Positions 37,069-46,463 of a stretch of DNA of 64,000 nucleotides are shown piece by piece. The notes under the pieces were generated by a model that saw nothing but the letters and a program-made list of their open reading frames with translations, ran no database searches and had not been told where the DNA came from. Every line of letters begins with the position of its first letter. Position 1 is the stretch's first letter. This DNA is from Reyranella soli. Its GTDB lineage: Bacteria; Pseudomonadota; Alphaproteobacteria; Reyranellales; Reyranellaceae. A program made the translations under genes and the position numbers. The DNA is taken from positions 62,001-126,000 of the forward strand of contig NZ_BKAJ01000037.1 in NCBI RefSeq assembly GCF_007992495.1, written 5' to 3'.

Positions 37069-37545
37069 TTATACCTGAATGTGGCGTGAGCGGGGCGACT
37101 CCCCCGCACTAACCTGGGCCAAGGCAGTCCGCACGTGCGGCGGCAATCGGACCGGCCGTCCCGTCGCCCCCATGCACGCGACGACGAGCTCGGCACGGAC
37201 CAGGATCTCTTCGCCGCGGCGCGCGATCTGGATCATGTCCAGCGAGGCGCCGCGCATTTCACCGCAACTGGTGACGACTTCGATCGTCTCGTCCAGTCGC
37301 GCTGGCTTCAGATAGTCGATGGCGCAGCGGCGCACGATCCAATTCACACCGCGCTCGTCGCGCAGGGCGCTGTGGTCCTGGCCGAGCAATCGCAACAGCT
37401 CGGTGCGGCCACGCTCCAGGAAGCGCAGCCAGTTGGCGTAGTAGACGATGCCTGCAGCGTCGGTGTCCTCGTAATAAATCCGCAACGGCAGCACATGCAC
37501 GCCACCCGCGATATGGCCGCTGGTGGGGCCAGCGGGAGCGCTCAC
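37069..37545 (-). CDS. ybgC: Acyl-CoA thioesterase YbgC
   Basis: 158 residues, hot-dog fold. The motif [21 protein letters not shown] holds the catalytic Asp of the 4-hydroxybenzoyl-CoA thioesterase family. YbgC hydrolyses acyl-CoA or acyl-ACP and is the conserved first gene of tol-pal operons, probably linked to phospholipid supply. Starts at GTG overlapping ruvB by four bases. Confidence 0.93.
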   Translation of the reverse strand: MSAPAGPTSGHIAGGVHVLPLRIYYEDTDAAGIVYYANWLRFLERGRTELLRLLGQDHSALRDERGVNWIVRRCAIDYLKPARLDETIEVVTSCGEMRGASLDMIQIARRGEEILVRAELVVACMGATGRPVRLPPHVRTALAQVSAGESPRSRHIQV

Positions 37546-38597
37546 GCCTCGTCCTCCGCATCGCCTGCCGTCAGCAGGTCGAGTTGCCGCTTCTGGTCGC
37601 GCGGCATGGCGACGCCAAGATGACGGTAGCCGCCCTCCGACAGGAGCCGGCCGCGCGGCGTGCGCATCAGGAGGCCGAGCTGCATGAGGTAGGGCTCGAT
37701 CACGTCCTCGATGACGTCGCGCTGCTCGGAGAGCGCCGCCGCCAGCGTCTCGACGCCGACCGGGCCGCCGCCATAGTGCTCGACGATGCAGGAGAGGTAC
37801 TTACGGTCCATGGCGTCGAGGCCGCGGCCGTCGACCTCGAGCCGACTCAGCGCCTCGTCGGCCACCTTGGCGTCGACCACAGCATGGCCACCAACGGTGG
37901 CGAAATCGCGCACGCGGCGCAGCAGGCGGTTTGCGACGCGCGGCGTGCCGCGCGAGCGCTTGGCGATCTCGGCACCGCCGTCCTTGGCCATCTCCATCTT
38001 GAGCACGCGTGCCGCGCGATGGACGATCGTCTCGAGTTCGGCCGGTTCGTAAAAGACCATGCGCAGCGGGATGCCGAAGCGCTCGCGCAGCGGCCGCGTC
38101 ATCAGGCCCGAGCGCGTGGTGGCGCCCACCAGGGTGAAGGGAGGCAGTTCGATGCGCACCGAGCGCGCCGCCGGGCCTTCGCCGATCATCAGGTCGAGCT
38201 GGAAGTCCTCCATGGCGGGATAGAGGATCTCCTCGATCGCCGGATTGAGGCGATGAATCTCGTCGATGAAGAGGACGTCGTGCGGCTGCAGGTTGGTGAG
38301 CTGGGCGGCGAGGTCGCCCGCCTTCTGGATCACCGGGCCCGACGTGGCGCGAAAGCCTACGCCCATCTCGCGCGCCACGATCTGCGCCAGCGTCGTCTTG
38401 CCAAGCCCCGGCGGGCCATGGAACAGCACGTGATCAAGCGCCTCTTTGCGCGCCTTCGCGGCGGCGACGTAGATCTTGAGGTTCTCGCGCAGCTGCTTCT
38501 GGCCGATGAAGTCGTCGAGCGTCTGCGGCCTGAGCGCCAGTTCGGCAGCGTCCTCCTCGGCGCGCTTGGAGGTGACCAACCTCTCCTCGCCGCTCAT
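37542..38597 (-). CDS. ruvB: Holliday junction branch migration helicase RuvB
   Basis: 351 residues. AAA ATPase with Walker [10 protein letters not shown], Walker [10 protein letters not shown], the sensor block LVGATTRSG and the arginine-finger region PLRERFG, then the winged-helix C-terminal domain. RuvB forms hexameric rings that pump DNA at Holliday junctions, loaded by RuvA. Overlaps ruvA by four bases and ybgC by four. Confidence 0.97.
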   Translation of the reverse strand: MSGEERLVTSKRAEEDAAELALRPQTLDDFIGQKQLRENLKIYVAAAKARKEALDHVLFHGPPGLGKTTLAQIVAREMGVGFRATSGPVIQKAGDLAAQLTNLQPHDVLFIDEIHRLNPAIEEILYPAMEDFQLDLMIGEGPAARSVRIELPPFTLVGATTRSGLMTRPLRERFGIPLRMVFYEPAELETIVHRAARVLKMEMAKDGGAEIAKRSRGTPRVANRLLRRVRDFATVGGHAVVDAKVADEALSRLEVDGRGLDAMDRKYLSCIVEHYGGGPVGVETLAAALSEQRDVIEDVIEPYLMQLGLLMRTPRGRLLSEGGYRHLGVAMPRDQKRQLDLLTAGDAEDEA

Positions 38598-39205
38598 CGA
38601 GCCAGCTCCTGCAACCCGGCACGGACCACGGCGTCGAAGGTGGCGCCGTCACCCAGGCGCTGCGTCACCCGCGCCACGGCGCCGAATGCCTCGACGCGCT
38701 TGTAGCCGAGATTGACCAGGGCGGAGACGGCGTCCTCGTTGATCGATCCCGTCGGCGCCACCGCAGCGGAAGCCGCCGCGCCCTTGGCAACAGGGGCGAT
38801 GCCGAAGGCAGCCGCCTTGTCCTTGAGCTCGGTGGCAAGCCGCGCTGCCAGCTTCGGACCAACGCCGGCCGGGCGGCTGAGCGTCGCGCGGTCCTGGGCG
38901 GCGATGGCGCGGGCGATCTCGTCGGGCGACAGGGTCGAGAGGATCGACAGCGCCACCCTGGCGCCGACACCCTGCACGGTCGTCAGGATGCGGAACCAGT
39001 CGCGCTCGGCGGTCTCGAGGAAGCCATAGAGCGCGATCGCATCCTCGCGCACGATCGTCTCGACCAGCATTGTCGCGTCGCCGCCGGCTACCAGGTCGCG
39101 CAAGGTGCGGGACGAGGCCGAGACCAGGTAGCCCACGCCGCCGACGTCGATGACGGCGCTGTCGGTATCGACCGAATCGACGATGCCTTTCAGCTTGGCG
39201 ATCAC
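38594..39205 (-). CDS. ruvA: Holliday junction DNA-binding protein RuvA
   Basis: 203 residues. OB-fold N-terminus ([21 protein letters not shown]), two helix-hairpin-helix motifs ([13 protein letters not shown] and [17 protein letters not shown]) and a C-terminal domain that binds RuvB ([12 protein letters not shown]). It tetramerises on four-way junctions. The start is GTG, overlapping ruvC by four bases. Confidence 0.96.
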   Translation of the reverse strand: MIAKLKGIVDSVDTDSAVIDVGGVGYLVSASSRTLRDLVAGGDATMLVETIVREDAIALYGFLETAERDWFRILTTVQGVGARVALSILSTLSPDEIARAIAAQDRATLSRPAGVGPKLAARLATELKDKAAAFGIAPVAKGAAASAAVAPTGSINEDAVSALVNLGYKRVEAFGAVARVTQRLGDGATFDAVVRAGLQELAR

Positions 39206-39693
39206 TGTGCCGCCTCCACGCGCTTGGCAGTGGCGCGATGATGTGCGTGGCAGATGGCGACGGCCAGCGCGTCGGCGGCATCGGCCGTCGCATCGACGCC
39301 GGGCAGCAGGCGGCCGACCATCATGGCGATCTGGCGCTTGTCGGCATGGCCCGCGCCCGTGACCGACTTCTTCACCAGGTTGGTGGCGTACTCGAACACC
39401 GGCAGGCCGGCCCGCGCCGGCGCCAGCATGACGACGCCACGCGCCTGGCCGAGCTTCAGCGTCGATGCCGGGTTGACGTTCACGAAGGTCTCCTCGATGG
39501 CCGCCTCGACCGGCCGCTGGGCCTCGACCACGGCGGCAACGCCGTCGAACAGCGCGCACAATCGATCGGCCAGCGTGCCCTCGGCCGCCACTTTGACGAC
39601 GCCGTGCGCCACATGGCGCAGCTTGTTGCCGTCGACGTCGATCACGCCCCAGCCGGTCAATCGTAGACCGGGATCGAGGCCGATCAGTCTCAT
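39202..39693 (-). CDS. ruvC: Holliday junction resolvase RuvC
   Basis: 163 residues. RNase-H-like fold with Asp7 in [13 protein letters not shown], Glu in [11 protein letters not shown], and the acidic pair near the C-terminus ([19 protein letters not shown]). RuvC cuts Holliday junctions in step with RuvAB. First of the contiguous ruvCAB set, 11 bases downstream of yebC. Confidence 0.96.
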   Translation of the reverse strand: MRLIGLDPGLRLTGWGVIDVDGNKLRHVAHGVVKVAAEGTLADRLCALFDGVAAVVEAQRPVEAAIEETFVNVNPASTLKLGQARGVVMLAPARAGLPVFEYATNLVKKSVTGAGHADKRQIAMMVGRLLPGVDATADAADALAVAICHAHHRATAKRVEAAQ

Positions 39694-39704
39694 CGTCCCG
39701 GGCT

Positions 39705-40463
39705 TCAGGCCGCGAACTTCGCCAGAGCGTCGTCCGACACCTCGAAATTGGCGTAGACGTTCTGGACGTCGTCGTTGTCTTCCAGGGCCGCGATCATGTC
39801 GAGCAGGGTCTGCATCGTCTCGCCCTCGACCGGCGACGTGGTCTTGGGCCGCCACGACAGCTTGGCGACCGAGGGCTGGCCCAGCGACTTCTCGAGCGCC
39901 TCGCGCACGGAGTTGAAGTTCTCCTGAGCGCCGTAGATCTCGTGCACGCCCTCGGGGCCCTCGCCGCTCACCACGTCGTCTGCGCCGGCGTCGATCGCCT
40001 TCTCCAGCACCTCGTCGGCGCTGCCGACCGACAGCGGGAAACGGAACTCGCCGACGCGATCGAACATGAAGCTGACGCTGTTCGACTCGCCGAGATTGCC
40101 GCCGTGCTTGGCGAAGATCGAGCGGACCTCGCCGGCGGTGCGATTGCGGTTGTTGGTCAGCGCCTCGACGATCAGCGCCACGCCGCCCGGGCCGTAACCC
40201 TCGTAGCGGATTTCGTCGTAGTTGGCGTCGGCGTCGCTGCCCGAGCCGCGCTTGATGGCGCGATCGATGGTGTCGCGCGTCATGTTGGCTTCGCGCGCCG
40301 CGATCATCGCCGCACGCAGGCGCGGATTGGCATTGGGATCGGCCGCGCCGAGCCGCGCCGCGGTGGTGATCTCGCGGATGAGCTTGGTGAAGATCTTGGC
40401 CCGCTGGGCGTCCTGGCGCCCTTTGCGATGCATGATGTTCTTGAATTGCGAATGGCCCGCCAT
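39705..40463 (-). CDS. yebC: YebC/PmpR-family regulator (TACO1-like)
   Basis: 252 residues. Starts [20 protein letters not shown] (the usual text is MAGHSKWANIKHRK) and contains [16 protein letters not shown] and the acidic loop [14 protein letters not shown] at the end. The family acts on translation of proline-rich or stalling sequences and has been described as a transcription factor. yebC-ruvCAB order is widely conserved. It opens the long leftward series down to thiD; GGGGCG precedes the ATG. Confidence 0.95.
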   Translation of the reverse strand: MAGHSQFKNIMHRKGRQDAQRAKIFTKLIREITTAARLGAADPNANPRLRAAMIAAREANMTRDTIDRAIKRGSGSDADANYDEIRYEGYGPGGVALIVEALTNNRNRTAGEVRSIFAKHGGNLGESNSVSFMFDRVGEFRFPLSVGSADEVLEKAIDAGADDVVSGEGPEGVHEIYGAQENFNSVREALEKSLGQPSVAKLSWRPKTTSPVEGETMQTLLDMIAALEDNDDVQNVYANFEVSDDALAKFAA

Positions 40464-40556
40464 CGCCCCAAAACCAGATTCAGTGAGTTGATGGGCCGCC
40501 TATACCACTTCTCGTGGGCTTTGGGAGTGCTAGACCGTGTCTGCAGGGCCCGGGAC

Positions 40557-40613
40557 AAAAAAAGGCGGGGGCCGAAGCCCCCGCTAAAAAACGTCGGAAC
40601 CTAGATTCCGACG
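40557..40613 (-). terminator. Two tandem intrinsic terminators, minus strand
   Basis: On the minus strand the first hairpin is CGTCGGAA-TCTAGG-TTCCGACG (40592-40613) followed by TTTTTTA. The second is GCGGGGGC-TTCG-GCCCCCGC (40565-40584) followed by C and seven T. Both fit the textbook form. They close transcription from the ymdB-like/fau side, or from an RNA gene in between, before the yebC operon. Confidence 0.85.
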
Positions 40614-40624
40614 CCCCCTCTAAC

Positions 40625-40729
40625 CTGAAGACAGTCGCCGAAGCCGGCGAAAAATCGTTTAACATCAAGACGATGCCGCTTTTTCCCCAAGCCGTCAACG
40701 AGCGTCTTCAGACTACCTCTAATAGGTAG
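40625..40729 (-). ncRNA. Candidate structured small RNA
   Basis: Upstream (minus strand) of the double terminator lies a compact set of pairings: an 8-bp closing stem CTGAAGAC/GTCTTCAG (40704-40711 with 40625-40632), an internal 6-bp hairpin TCGCCG-GCTT-CGGCGA (40635-40650), a 5-bp stem ATCGT/ACGAT (40654-40658 with 40670-40674) and a 6-bp hairpin CTACCT/AGGTAG at 40713-40729. No known RNA class is recognised. It could instead be a structured 3' UTR of the ymdB-like gene, whose stop lies 34 bases upstream. Confidence 0.45.
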
Positions 40730-40762
40730 GACGCCCAGTTCTGCAACACAAGATGCAGCAAT

Positions 40763-41569
40763 TCACAGGGCCTGAGGCAGTCGGCCGCCCAGCCGGATCG
40801 GCCGGACCGCGGTGGCGAGGCCTGTACGGTCGTCGCTTTCCACAACCGCCGCGCACAAAGTGCCCTCGCCTTCGGCCGGCGCCAGGCGTTCGCCCGGCAC
40901 CTTGCGTACGAAGCGCTGCACGGCCGACTCCTTCTTCATGCCGATCACCGAATCGTAGTCACCGCACATGCCGACGTCGGTCTGATAGGCCGTGCCGCCC
41001 GGCAGGATCCAGCTGTCGGCTGTAGGGACATGGCTGTGCGAGCCGAGCACGGCCGAGACGCGGCCGTCGCAATAGTGGCCGACCGACTGCTTCTCGCTGG
41101 TCGCCTCGCCATGCACGTCGACCAAAATGAAGTTGGCGGTGCTGCCCAGGGTGTACTTCGCGAGTTCGGCATCGACGCCGCGGAACGGATCGTCGAGCGC
41201 GTCCATGAACAGCCGGCACATGACGTTGATCACCACGATCTTCTGGCCACGCGCGGTCTGGAAGAGGTTGGCGCCCCAGCCGGGCGTGCCCGGCGGAAAG
41301 TTGATGGGCCTGAGCAGACGTTTGTCCTGGGCGATGTAGGGGATGATCTCGCGCTGGTCCCAGGCGTGGTTGCCGGTGGTGATGCAGTCGACGCCGGCCG
41401 CGTGCAGCTCGCCGCAGATTTTGGCGGTGATGCCAAAGCCCGCCGCCGCGTTCTCGCCGTTGACCGCCACGAAATCGAGACCGAGCTCACGCCGTAAACG
41501 TGGGACTTCCTTGATCACCACATCTCGGCCGGCCCGGCCGACGATGTCACCGCAGAACAGGACCTTCAT
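40763..41569 (-). CDS. YmdB-like metallophosphoesterase (TIGR00282 family)
   Basis: 268 residues. Metal ligands in VLFCGDIVGRAGRD, VNGENAAAGFGIT, TTGNHAWDQREI, DVHGEATSEK and GSHSHVPTAD follow the family order. The Bacillus YmdB acts as a cyclic-nucleotide phosphodiesterase in biofilm switching; the role in Alphaproteobacteria is unknown. The ATG at 41569 is two bases past the fau stop, so the genes are coupled. Followed by the structured RNA candidate and double terminator. Confidence 0.9.
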   Translation of the reverse strand: MKVLFCGDIVGRAGRDVVIKEVPRLRRELGLDFVAVNGENAAAGFGITAKICGELHAAGVDCITTGNHAWDQREIIPYIAQDKRLLRPINFPPGTPGWGANLFQTARGQKIVVINVMCRLFMDALDDPFRGVDAELAKYTLGSTANFILVDVHGEATSEKQSVGHYCDGRVSAVLGSHSHVPTADSWILPGGTAYQTDVGMCGDYDSVIGMKKESAVQRFVRKVPGERLAPAEGEGTLCAAVVESDDRTGLATAVRPIRLGGRLPQAL

Positions 41570-41571
41570 AG

Positions 41572-42147
41572 CTAGACAAAGGCGCAAGCGCGCTTGTCGG
41601 TCAACAACCAATCGAGGCGCTGGTCGTCGGGCCCGTGCGGAACGTCGTCAACGAGTTGGGCGTTGAAGCCCACCCCTACCGCCGTCACCGCCTTGCGGCC
41701 ACGCAGGCCAAGCAGCGTGCGATCGTAGAAGCCGCCGCCATAGCCCAATCGCCAGCCCTCCTCGTCGCAGGCGAGCATCGGCACGATCAGCGCGTCGGGC
41801 TCCAGCGTCTCGCGCTTGGGCGAGGGCTGCAGCGTGCCGAACACGCCCTGCTCCAGCGGATCGCCCGGTCGCCAAGCGCGGAACAGCAGCGGCTTGCCGC
41901 GGCCCTGCACGACGGGCAGCACCAGCTGGCACCCACCGTTGTGCAGCTCGATCATCAGCGGCCGGATGTCGATCTCGTCCTTGATTGGCCAGAAACCCGA
42001 CACGACCGTCGGCGTCTCGAACGGCTGCTCGCGCTCGAAGCTCGCCACCAGCCCGTCGGCGGCGACGCGGCGTTCGTCCTCGGAGAGGCCGCCGCGCCAG
42101 GCCAGCATGGCGGAGCGCAGCGTGCGCTTGTCGTGGATCAGGGACAT
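41572..42147 (-). CDS. 5-formyltetrahydrofolate cyclo-ligase
   Basis: 191 residues from the ATG at 42147. The ATP-binding basic start (IHDKRTLRSAML), the substrate loop SGFWPIKDEIDIRPL and the C-terminal VPMLACDEEGWRLGYGGGFYDRTL are the family signatures. The enzyme (Fau/YgfA) recycles 5-formyl-THF to methenyl-THF using ATP. zapA - 6S RNA - fau is the classic order in proteobacteria and is seen here. Confidence 0.93.
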   Translation of the reverse strand: MSLIHDKRTLRSAMLAWRGGLSEDERRVAADGLVASFEREQPFETPTVVSGFWPIKDEIDIRPLMIELHNGGCQLVLPVVQGRGKPLLFRAWRPGDPLEQGVFGTLQPSPKRETLEPDALIVPMLACDEEGWRLGYGGGFYDRTLLGLRGRKAVTAVGVGFNAQLVDDVPHGPDDQRLDWLLTDKRACAFV

Positions 42148-42181
42148 GTCTGGAAGGGCATAAGGTGGGGCGGCTCCACGA

Positions 42182-42325
42182 TGGGCCGTGGCTCGTAGAA
42201 CCTCCAAGGCCTGCGTAAGCAGGTGGGCACCGTGTAGCCAAGACCAGGGTCAAGGCCAGGAACAGTTCCCAGGAGTTCTTATTGGCCCCGGGGTTTTAAG
42301 CGAACCACGCACCGCGCAGAAATCC
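42182..42325 (-). ncRNA. ssrS: 6S RNA (regulator of RNA polymerase)
   Basis: Placed between zapA and fau, the canonical site. On the minus strand the closing stem CGTGGTTCG (42301-42309) pairs with CGAGCCACG (42187-42195, one G-U). Inside are the alphaproteobacterial 6S elements as I remember them: AACCCCGGGGCCAATAAG on the 5' side, CTGTTCCTGGCCTTGACCC at the apex, GCCAA/TTGGC pairing, and the small bubble hairpin CCTGC-TTAC-GCAGG on the 3' side. It mimics an open promoter and binds sigma70 holoenzyme. Exact ends uncertain. Confidence 0.8.
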
Positions 42326-42387
42326 GCCCCCCTTCAATGTAGGCACTTGAGGGGGTCACCGCAATGCAGCGGTGGTTCGACGATTTA

Positions 42388-42499
42388 CCTCACCCTGAGG
42401 AGGCCGCGCAGCGGCCGTCTCGAAGGGTGGGCAACAAGCACCTTTTGTGCTGCCCATGCTTCGAGACACAGCCCTGCGGGCTGCTCCTCAGCATGAGGT
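42388..42499. repeat. Interspersed palindrome, family C
   Basis: Arms CCTCACCCTGAGGAG (42388-42402) and CTCCTCAGCATGAGG (42484-42498) plus inner parts GTCTCGAAGGGTGGGCA and TGCCCATGCTTCGAGAC form an imperfect hairpin of about 110 bases with GC-rich side stems (GGCCGC-GCA-GCGGCC, AGCCC-TGC-GGGCT). This resembles a palindromic repeat common in Bradyrhizobium-like genomes. It sits between zapA and the 6S RNA gene. Confidence 0.7.
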
Positions 42500-42523
42500 T
42501 GTTTCTTGGCGGGCGTCGAATCT

Positions 42524-42856
42524 CTAAGCCGCCCCGCTCACCTTCTTGCTCATCTTGTCGACGCGCGAGGTGATCAGGTCCTCGAGCGCCGTCGCCAGCG
42601 TCTCGGCGCTGTCGGTGGCGCTGGCTCTCGCGCTTTCGGCCGCCTTGGCGATGCCCCGCGCCTCGCGGCTTTCGTCGGCCAGGATCAGGGCCGCGAATAC
42701 CAGCAGTTTGACTTCAGGGGTGCCGGGCAGCTGCCGGCGCAGTTCGGTGACCTTCTCGTCGACATAGGAAGCGAGTTCCTGGACCCGCTCTTCCTCGCCG
42801 TCGCCGCAGGCAAGCTCATAGTTGCGATTGGCGATCTGAACCGAGACCTCCGGCAT
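42524..42856 (-). CDS. zapA: Cell division protein ZapA
   Basis: 110 residues. The N-terminal VSVQIANRNYELACGDGEEERV and the helix with ELASYVDEKV are ZapA hallmarks, followed by a coiled coil. ZapA binds and bundles FtsZ filaments at the division site. AAGGAG lies before the ATG. It is followed on the same strand by 6S RNA and fau, and preceded by a coiled-coil protein gene, the typical alphaproteobacterial neighbourhood. Confidence 0.92.
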   Translation of the reverse strand: MPEVSVQIANRNYELACGDGEEERVQELASYVDEKVTELRRQLPGTPEVKLLVFAALILADESREARGIAKAAESARASATDSAETLATALEDLITSRVDKMSKKVSGAA

Positions 42857-42963
42857 CGTACGTTACTCCTTTTTGTTGCGCCCTTTATCGGGCGTCGAGG
42901 GGGTGCACACTCTGACACGTCAGCCTGTGCGAAGCATCCTTGAGCGTGGATGTCTTGCTTTGA

Positions 42964-43290
42964 TCACTTCTGGTCGGCGGCCAGCAGCGAGCGGATGTAC
43001 TCCATCGCGCGCTCGAGGCGACCCTCGACCTCCATTGCCACCTTCTTCAATTCGTCGTGCTGGCGCTCAAGCCTGTCGAGCCGCTTGGCCAGATCGTTGG
43101 CACGGTCGGCTTCCGCCTGCAGGCGTTCTTCCACCATCGATTCCAGCCGGCTGAGCGCACTGTCCACGCGGTCCTTTACGCTGGCCGCCGCCTTGGACAC
43201 CGCTCCCCCGCCGGAGGGCGGTAGCTGCTCTCCCGTCCGCACCTGCTCCATCGTCGGAGGATAAGTGTTGGGCCGGTGAATGGTCAACAT
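42964..43290 (-). CDS. DUF4164-like coiled-coil protein
   Basis: 108 residues, mostly one long coiled coil from about residue 33 (SVKDRVDSALSRLESMVEER, then ANDLAKRLDRLERQHDELKK). Short coiled-coil proteins of this kind precede zapA in many Alphaproteobacteria (DUF4164 group) and may act in division, but the role is unproven. The first Met has AGGGCCAAG upstream; Met14 is an alternative start. Divergent from tkt. Confidence 0.7.
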   Translation of the reverse strand: MLTIHRPNTYPPTMEQVRTGEQLPPSGGGAVSKAAASVKDRVDSALSRLESMVEERLQAEADRANDLAKRLDRLERQHDELKKVAMEVEGRLERAMEYIRSLLAADQK

Positions 43291-43417
43291 CTTGGCCCTG
43301 TGGAGCGTCTAGAGGCGCTAGATGTTGGCTTTGCCGACGGTTTTTGCGCATTGACGCCCGGGAGAGCGGTCGGCATGTTGCGCGCCGTTTCAAAAAACAT
43401 ACCGGCGCCCCCGCAAA

Positions 43418-45406
43418 ATGACCGATCCAATCGCTGCCCGCCGCGACATGGCGAACGCCATCAGGGCTCTTGCCATGGACGCCGTGCAGCAAGCGGATTC
43501 GGGTCACCCCGGCATGCCCATGGGCATGGCCGACGTCGCCACGGTGCTGTTCACCAAGTTCATGAAGTTCGACGCCTCGGAGCCCCACTGGGCCGACCGC
43601 GACCGCTTCATCCTGTCGGCCGGTCACGGCTCGATGCTGCTCTATTCGCTGCTCTACCTGACCGGCTACGCCGACATGACGCTCGACGAGCTGAAGCACT
43701 TCCGCCAGCTCGGCTCCAAGACCGCGGGCCATCCCGAATACGGCCACGCCAGCGGCATCGAGACCACGACCGGCCCGCTCGGCCAGGGTCTCGGCAACTC
43801 GGTCGGCTTTGCGCTCGCCGAACGGCTGATGGCCGAGCGCTTCGGCCGCGACATCGTCGATCATTACACCTACGTCATCACCGGCGACGGCTGCCTGATG
43901 GAAGGTATCGGCCAGGAGGCGATCACGCTGGCGGGCCATCTCGGCCTCGGCCGCCTGATCGTGCTGTTCGACGACAACGGCATCTCGATCGATGGTCCGA
44001 CCTCGCTCTCGACCTCCGAGGACCACAAGAAGCGCTTCGCCGCCGCCGGTTGGCACGTGCAGGCCGTCGACGGCCACGACCCCGACGCCGTCACCCGGGC
44101 GATCCGCAAGGCGCGCAACGTCACCGACAAGCCCTCGATGATCGCCTGCAAGACGGTGATCGGCTTCGGCGCGCCGACCAAGGCCGGTACTGCCGCCACG
44201 CACGGCTCGCCGCTCGGCAAGGACGAGGTCGCCGGTGCGCGCGAGAAGCTCGGCTGGCCCTACCCGCCGTTCGAGATCCCCGAGCCGATCTTCACCGCCT
44301 GGCGCAAGATCGGATCGCGCGGCAAGTCGGCCCGCCGCAAGTGGGTGAAGCGCCATGCCGCCATGGCCGAGTCCGATCGCGTCGAGTTCGACCGCCGCAT
44401 CAAGGGCGACATCCCGGCCGCCGTCGGCGAAACCATCGATGCCTTCAAGGCCAAGGTCGCCACCGAGGAGCCGTCGTGGGCGACGCGCAAATCGAGCCAG
44501 GAAGTGCTGGAAGTCATCAACCCCGTGCTGCCCGATACGGTCGGCGGCTCGGCCGACCTCACCGGCTCCAACAACACCAAGACCGCCTCGCTGAAGGGCA
44601 ACACGCCGAGCGACGCCGGCGGCCGCTACGTCTATTACGGCATCCGCGAGCACGCGATGGCCGCGGCCATGAACGGCATGGCGCTGCATGGCGGCGTCAT
44701 CCCCTACGGCGGCACTTTCCTGGTCTTCACCGACTACTGCCGCCCGTCGATCCGTCTCGCGGCGCTGATGGGCCTGCGCGTCATCTACGTCATGACCCAT
44801 GATTCGATCGGCCTCGGCGAGGACGGTCCGACGCATCAGCCGGTCGAGCATCTGGCGGCGCTGCGCGCCATCACCGGCCTGCGCGTGATGCGGCCGGCCG
44901 ATACGATCGAGACGGCCGAGTGCTGGCAGCTGGCACTCGAGGCGAAGAAGGCGCCGACTGTCATTGCGCTCACGCGCCAGAACCTGCCGACCATCCGCGA
45001 CGCCGGCGACGGCAACCTCTGCGCCCGCGGGGCGTACATCCTGGCGGGCGACGCGTCTGCCCCGGTCCGGCTGATCGCCTCGGGTTCGGAAGTCCAGCTT
45101 GCGCTCGGTGCGCGCGATCTTCTGGCCAAGGACGGCATCCAGGCGGCCGTCGTGTCCATGCCGTCCTGGGAGCTGTTCGCTGCGCAAGACGAAACATATC
45201 ATCAGCAGGTCCTTGGGGCCGACGGCACGGTGCGGGTAGCCTGCGAGGCGGCATCGGGATTCGGCTGGGAGCGCTGGCTCGGCTCGCGCGGCGCTTTCGT
45301 CGGCATGAAGAGCTTCGGCGCGTCGGGCAAGGCGTCCGACCTCTACAAGCATTTCGGCATCACCGCCGAGGCGATCGCGGAAGCGGCCCGTCAACTCAGC
45401 AAGTAG
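43418..45406 (+). CDS. tkt: Transketolase
   Basis: 662 residues, full length. Thiamine-diphosphate motif [18 protein letters not shown]...DDNG near 155-190, the catalytic histidines in [10 protein letters not shown] and GPLGQGLGN, the pyrimidine-domain [17 protein letters not shown], and the C-terminal domain. Moves two-carbon units between sugar phosphates in the pentose phosphate or Calvin pathways. Followed by gap after 28 bases, so co-transcribed. Confidence 0.97.
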   Translation: MTDPIAARRDMANAIRALAMDAVQQADSGHPGMPMGMADVATVLFTKFMKFDASEPHWADRDRFILSAGHGSMLLYSLLYLTGYADMTLDELKHFRQLGSKTAGHPEYGHASGIETTTGPLGQGLGNSVGFALAERLMAERFGRDIVDHYTYVITGDGCLMEGIGQEAITLAGHLGLGRLIVLFDDNGISIDGPTSLSTSEDHKKRFAAAGWHVQAVDGHDPDAVTRAIRKARNVTDKPSMIACKTVIGFGAPTKAGTAATHGSPLGKDEVAGAREKLGWPYPPFEIPEPIFTAWRKIGSRGKSARRKWVKRHAAMAESDRVEFDRRIKGDIPAAVGETIDAFKAKVATEEPSWATRKSSQEVLEVINPVLPDTVGGSADLTGSNNTKTASLKGNTPSDAGGRYVYYGIREHAMAAAMNGMALHGGVIPYGGTFLVFTDYCRPSIRLAALMGLRVIYVMTHDSIGLGEDGPTHQPVEHLAALRAITGLRVMRPADTIETAECWQLALEAKKAPTVIALTRQNLPTIRDAGDGNLCARGAYILAGDASAPVRLIASGSEVQLALGARDLLAKDGIQAAVVSMPSWELFAAQDETYHQQVLGADGTVRVACEAASGFGWERWLGSRGAFVGMKSFGASGKASDLYKHFGITAEAIAEAARQLSK

Positions 45407-45434
45407 GCGGGCTCAGCAGATAACGGAGGAAGAC

Positions 45435-46442
45435 ATGGCAGTTCGGGTTGCAATCAACGGCTTCGGTCGCATCGGCCGCAACATCATGCGCGCCATCATC
45501 GAATCGGGCCGCAAGGACATCGAGGTCGTGGCGATCAATGATCTCGGCCCGGTCGAGACCAACGCCCATCTCTTCCGCTTCGACAGCGTACACGGCCGCT
45601 TCAACGGTGAGGTCAAGGTCGACGGCGACACGATCGATGTCGGCCGCGGCAAGATGAAGGTCACCGCCGAGCGCGACCCCTCCAAGCTGCCGCACAAGGC
45701 GATGGGCGTCGAGCTTGCCCTGGAATGCACCGGCTTCTTCACCTCCAAGAAGGCGGCCTCGGCCCATGTCGATGCCGGCGCCAAGCGCGTGCTGGTCTCC
45801 GCGCCGGCCGACAATGCCGACCTCACGGTCGTCTACGGCGTCAACCACGACAAGCTCACCAAGGATCACGTCGTGGTCTCCAACGCCTCGTGCACCACCA
45901 ACTGCCTGGCGCCGGTTGCCAAGGTGCTGAACGACGCGGTCGGCATCGAGCATGGCTTCATGACGACCATCCATGCCTATACTGGCGACCAGCCGACGCT
46001 CGACACCATGCACAAGGACCTCTACCGCGCCCGCGCCGCCGCACTGTCGATGATCCCGACTTCGACCGGTGCGGCCAAGGCCGTTGGCCTCGTGCTGCCC
46101 GAGCTGAACGGCAAGCTCGACGGCGTGGCCATCCGCGTGCCGACGCCCAACGTCTCGATGATCGACTTCAAGTTCGTCGCCAAGCGCAAGACCGACAAGG
46201 ACGAGATCAACAAGGCGGTGAAGCTCGCCGCCGCCAACCAGCTCAAGGGCATCCTGGGCTGGACCGACCAGCCCAACGTATCGATGGACTTCAACCACGA
46301 CAGCCACTCGTCGACCTTCCACATGGACCAGACCAAGGTCATGGACGGCACGCTGGTGCGCGTCATGAGCTGGTACGACAACGAGTGGGGCTTCTCCAAC
46401 CGCATGGCCGACACGGCCGTCGCGATGGGCAAGCTGGGCTAA
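45435..46442 (+). CDS. gap: Glyceraldehyde-3-phosphate dehydrogenase, type I
   Basis: 335 residues. NAD site [10 protein letters not shown] at 7-16, active-site Cys153 in [12 protein letters not shown], and [17 protein letters not shown] with the phosphate-binding residues. Interconverts glyceraldehyde-3-phosphate and 1,3-bisphosphoglycerate. GGAGGAAGAC precedes the ATG. A strong terminator lies 24 bases past the stop. In related genomes pgk and a class I aldolase often follow tkt-gap; here they are separated by an inserted block. Confidence 0.97.
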   Translation: MAVRVAINGFGRIGRNIMRAIIESGRKDIEVVAINDLGPVETNAHLFRFDSVHGRFNGEVKVDGDTIDVGRGKMKVTAERDPSKLPHKAMGVELALECTGFFTSKKAASAHVDAGAKRVLVSAPADNADLTVVYGVNHDKLTKDHVVVSNASCTTNCLAPVAKVLNDAVGIEHGFMTTIHAYTGDQPTLDTMHKDLYRARAAALSMIPTSTGAAKAVGLVLPELNGKLDGVAIRVPTPNVSMIDFKFVAKRKTDKDEINKAVKLAAANQLKGILGWTDQPNVSMDFNHDSHSSTFHMDQTKVMDGTLVRVMSWYDNEWGFSNRMADTAVAMGKLG

Positions 46443-46463
46443 GCTCGCCTTTCTATTCTCTTC

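Noticed and set aside
43067-45394. 775-codon minus-strand frame opposite transketolase
   Set aside because: Antisense shadow; transketolase on the plus strand has all catalytic motifs.
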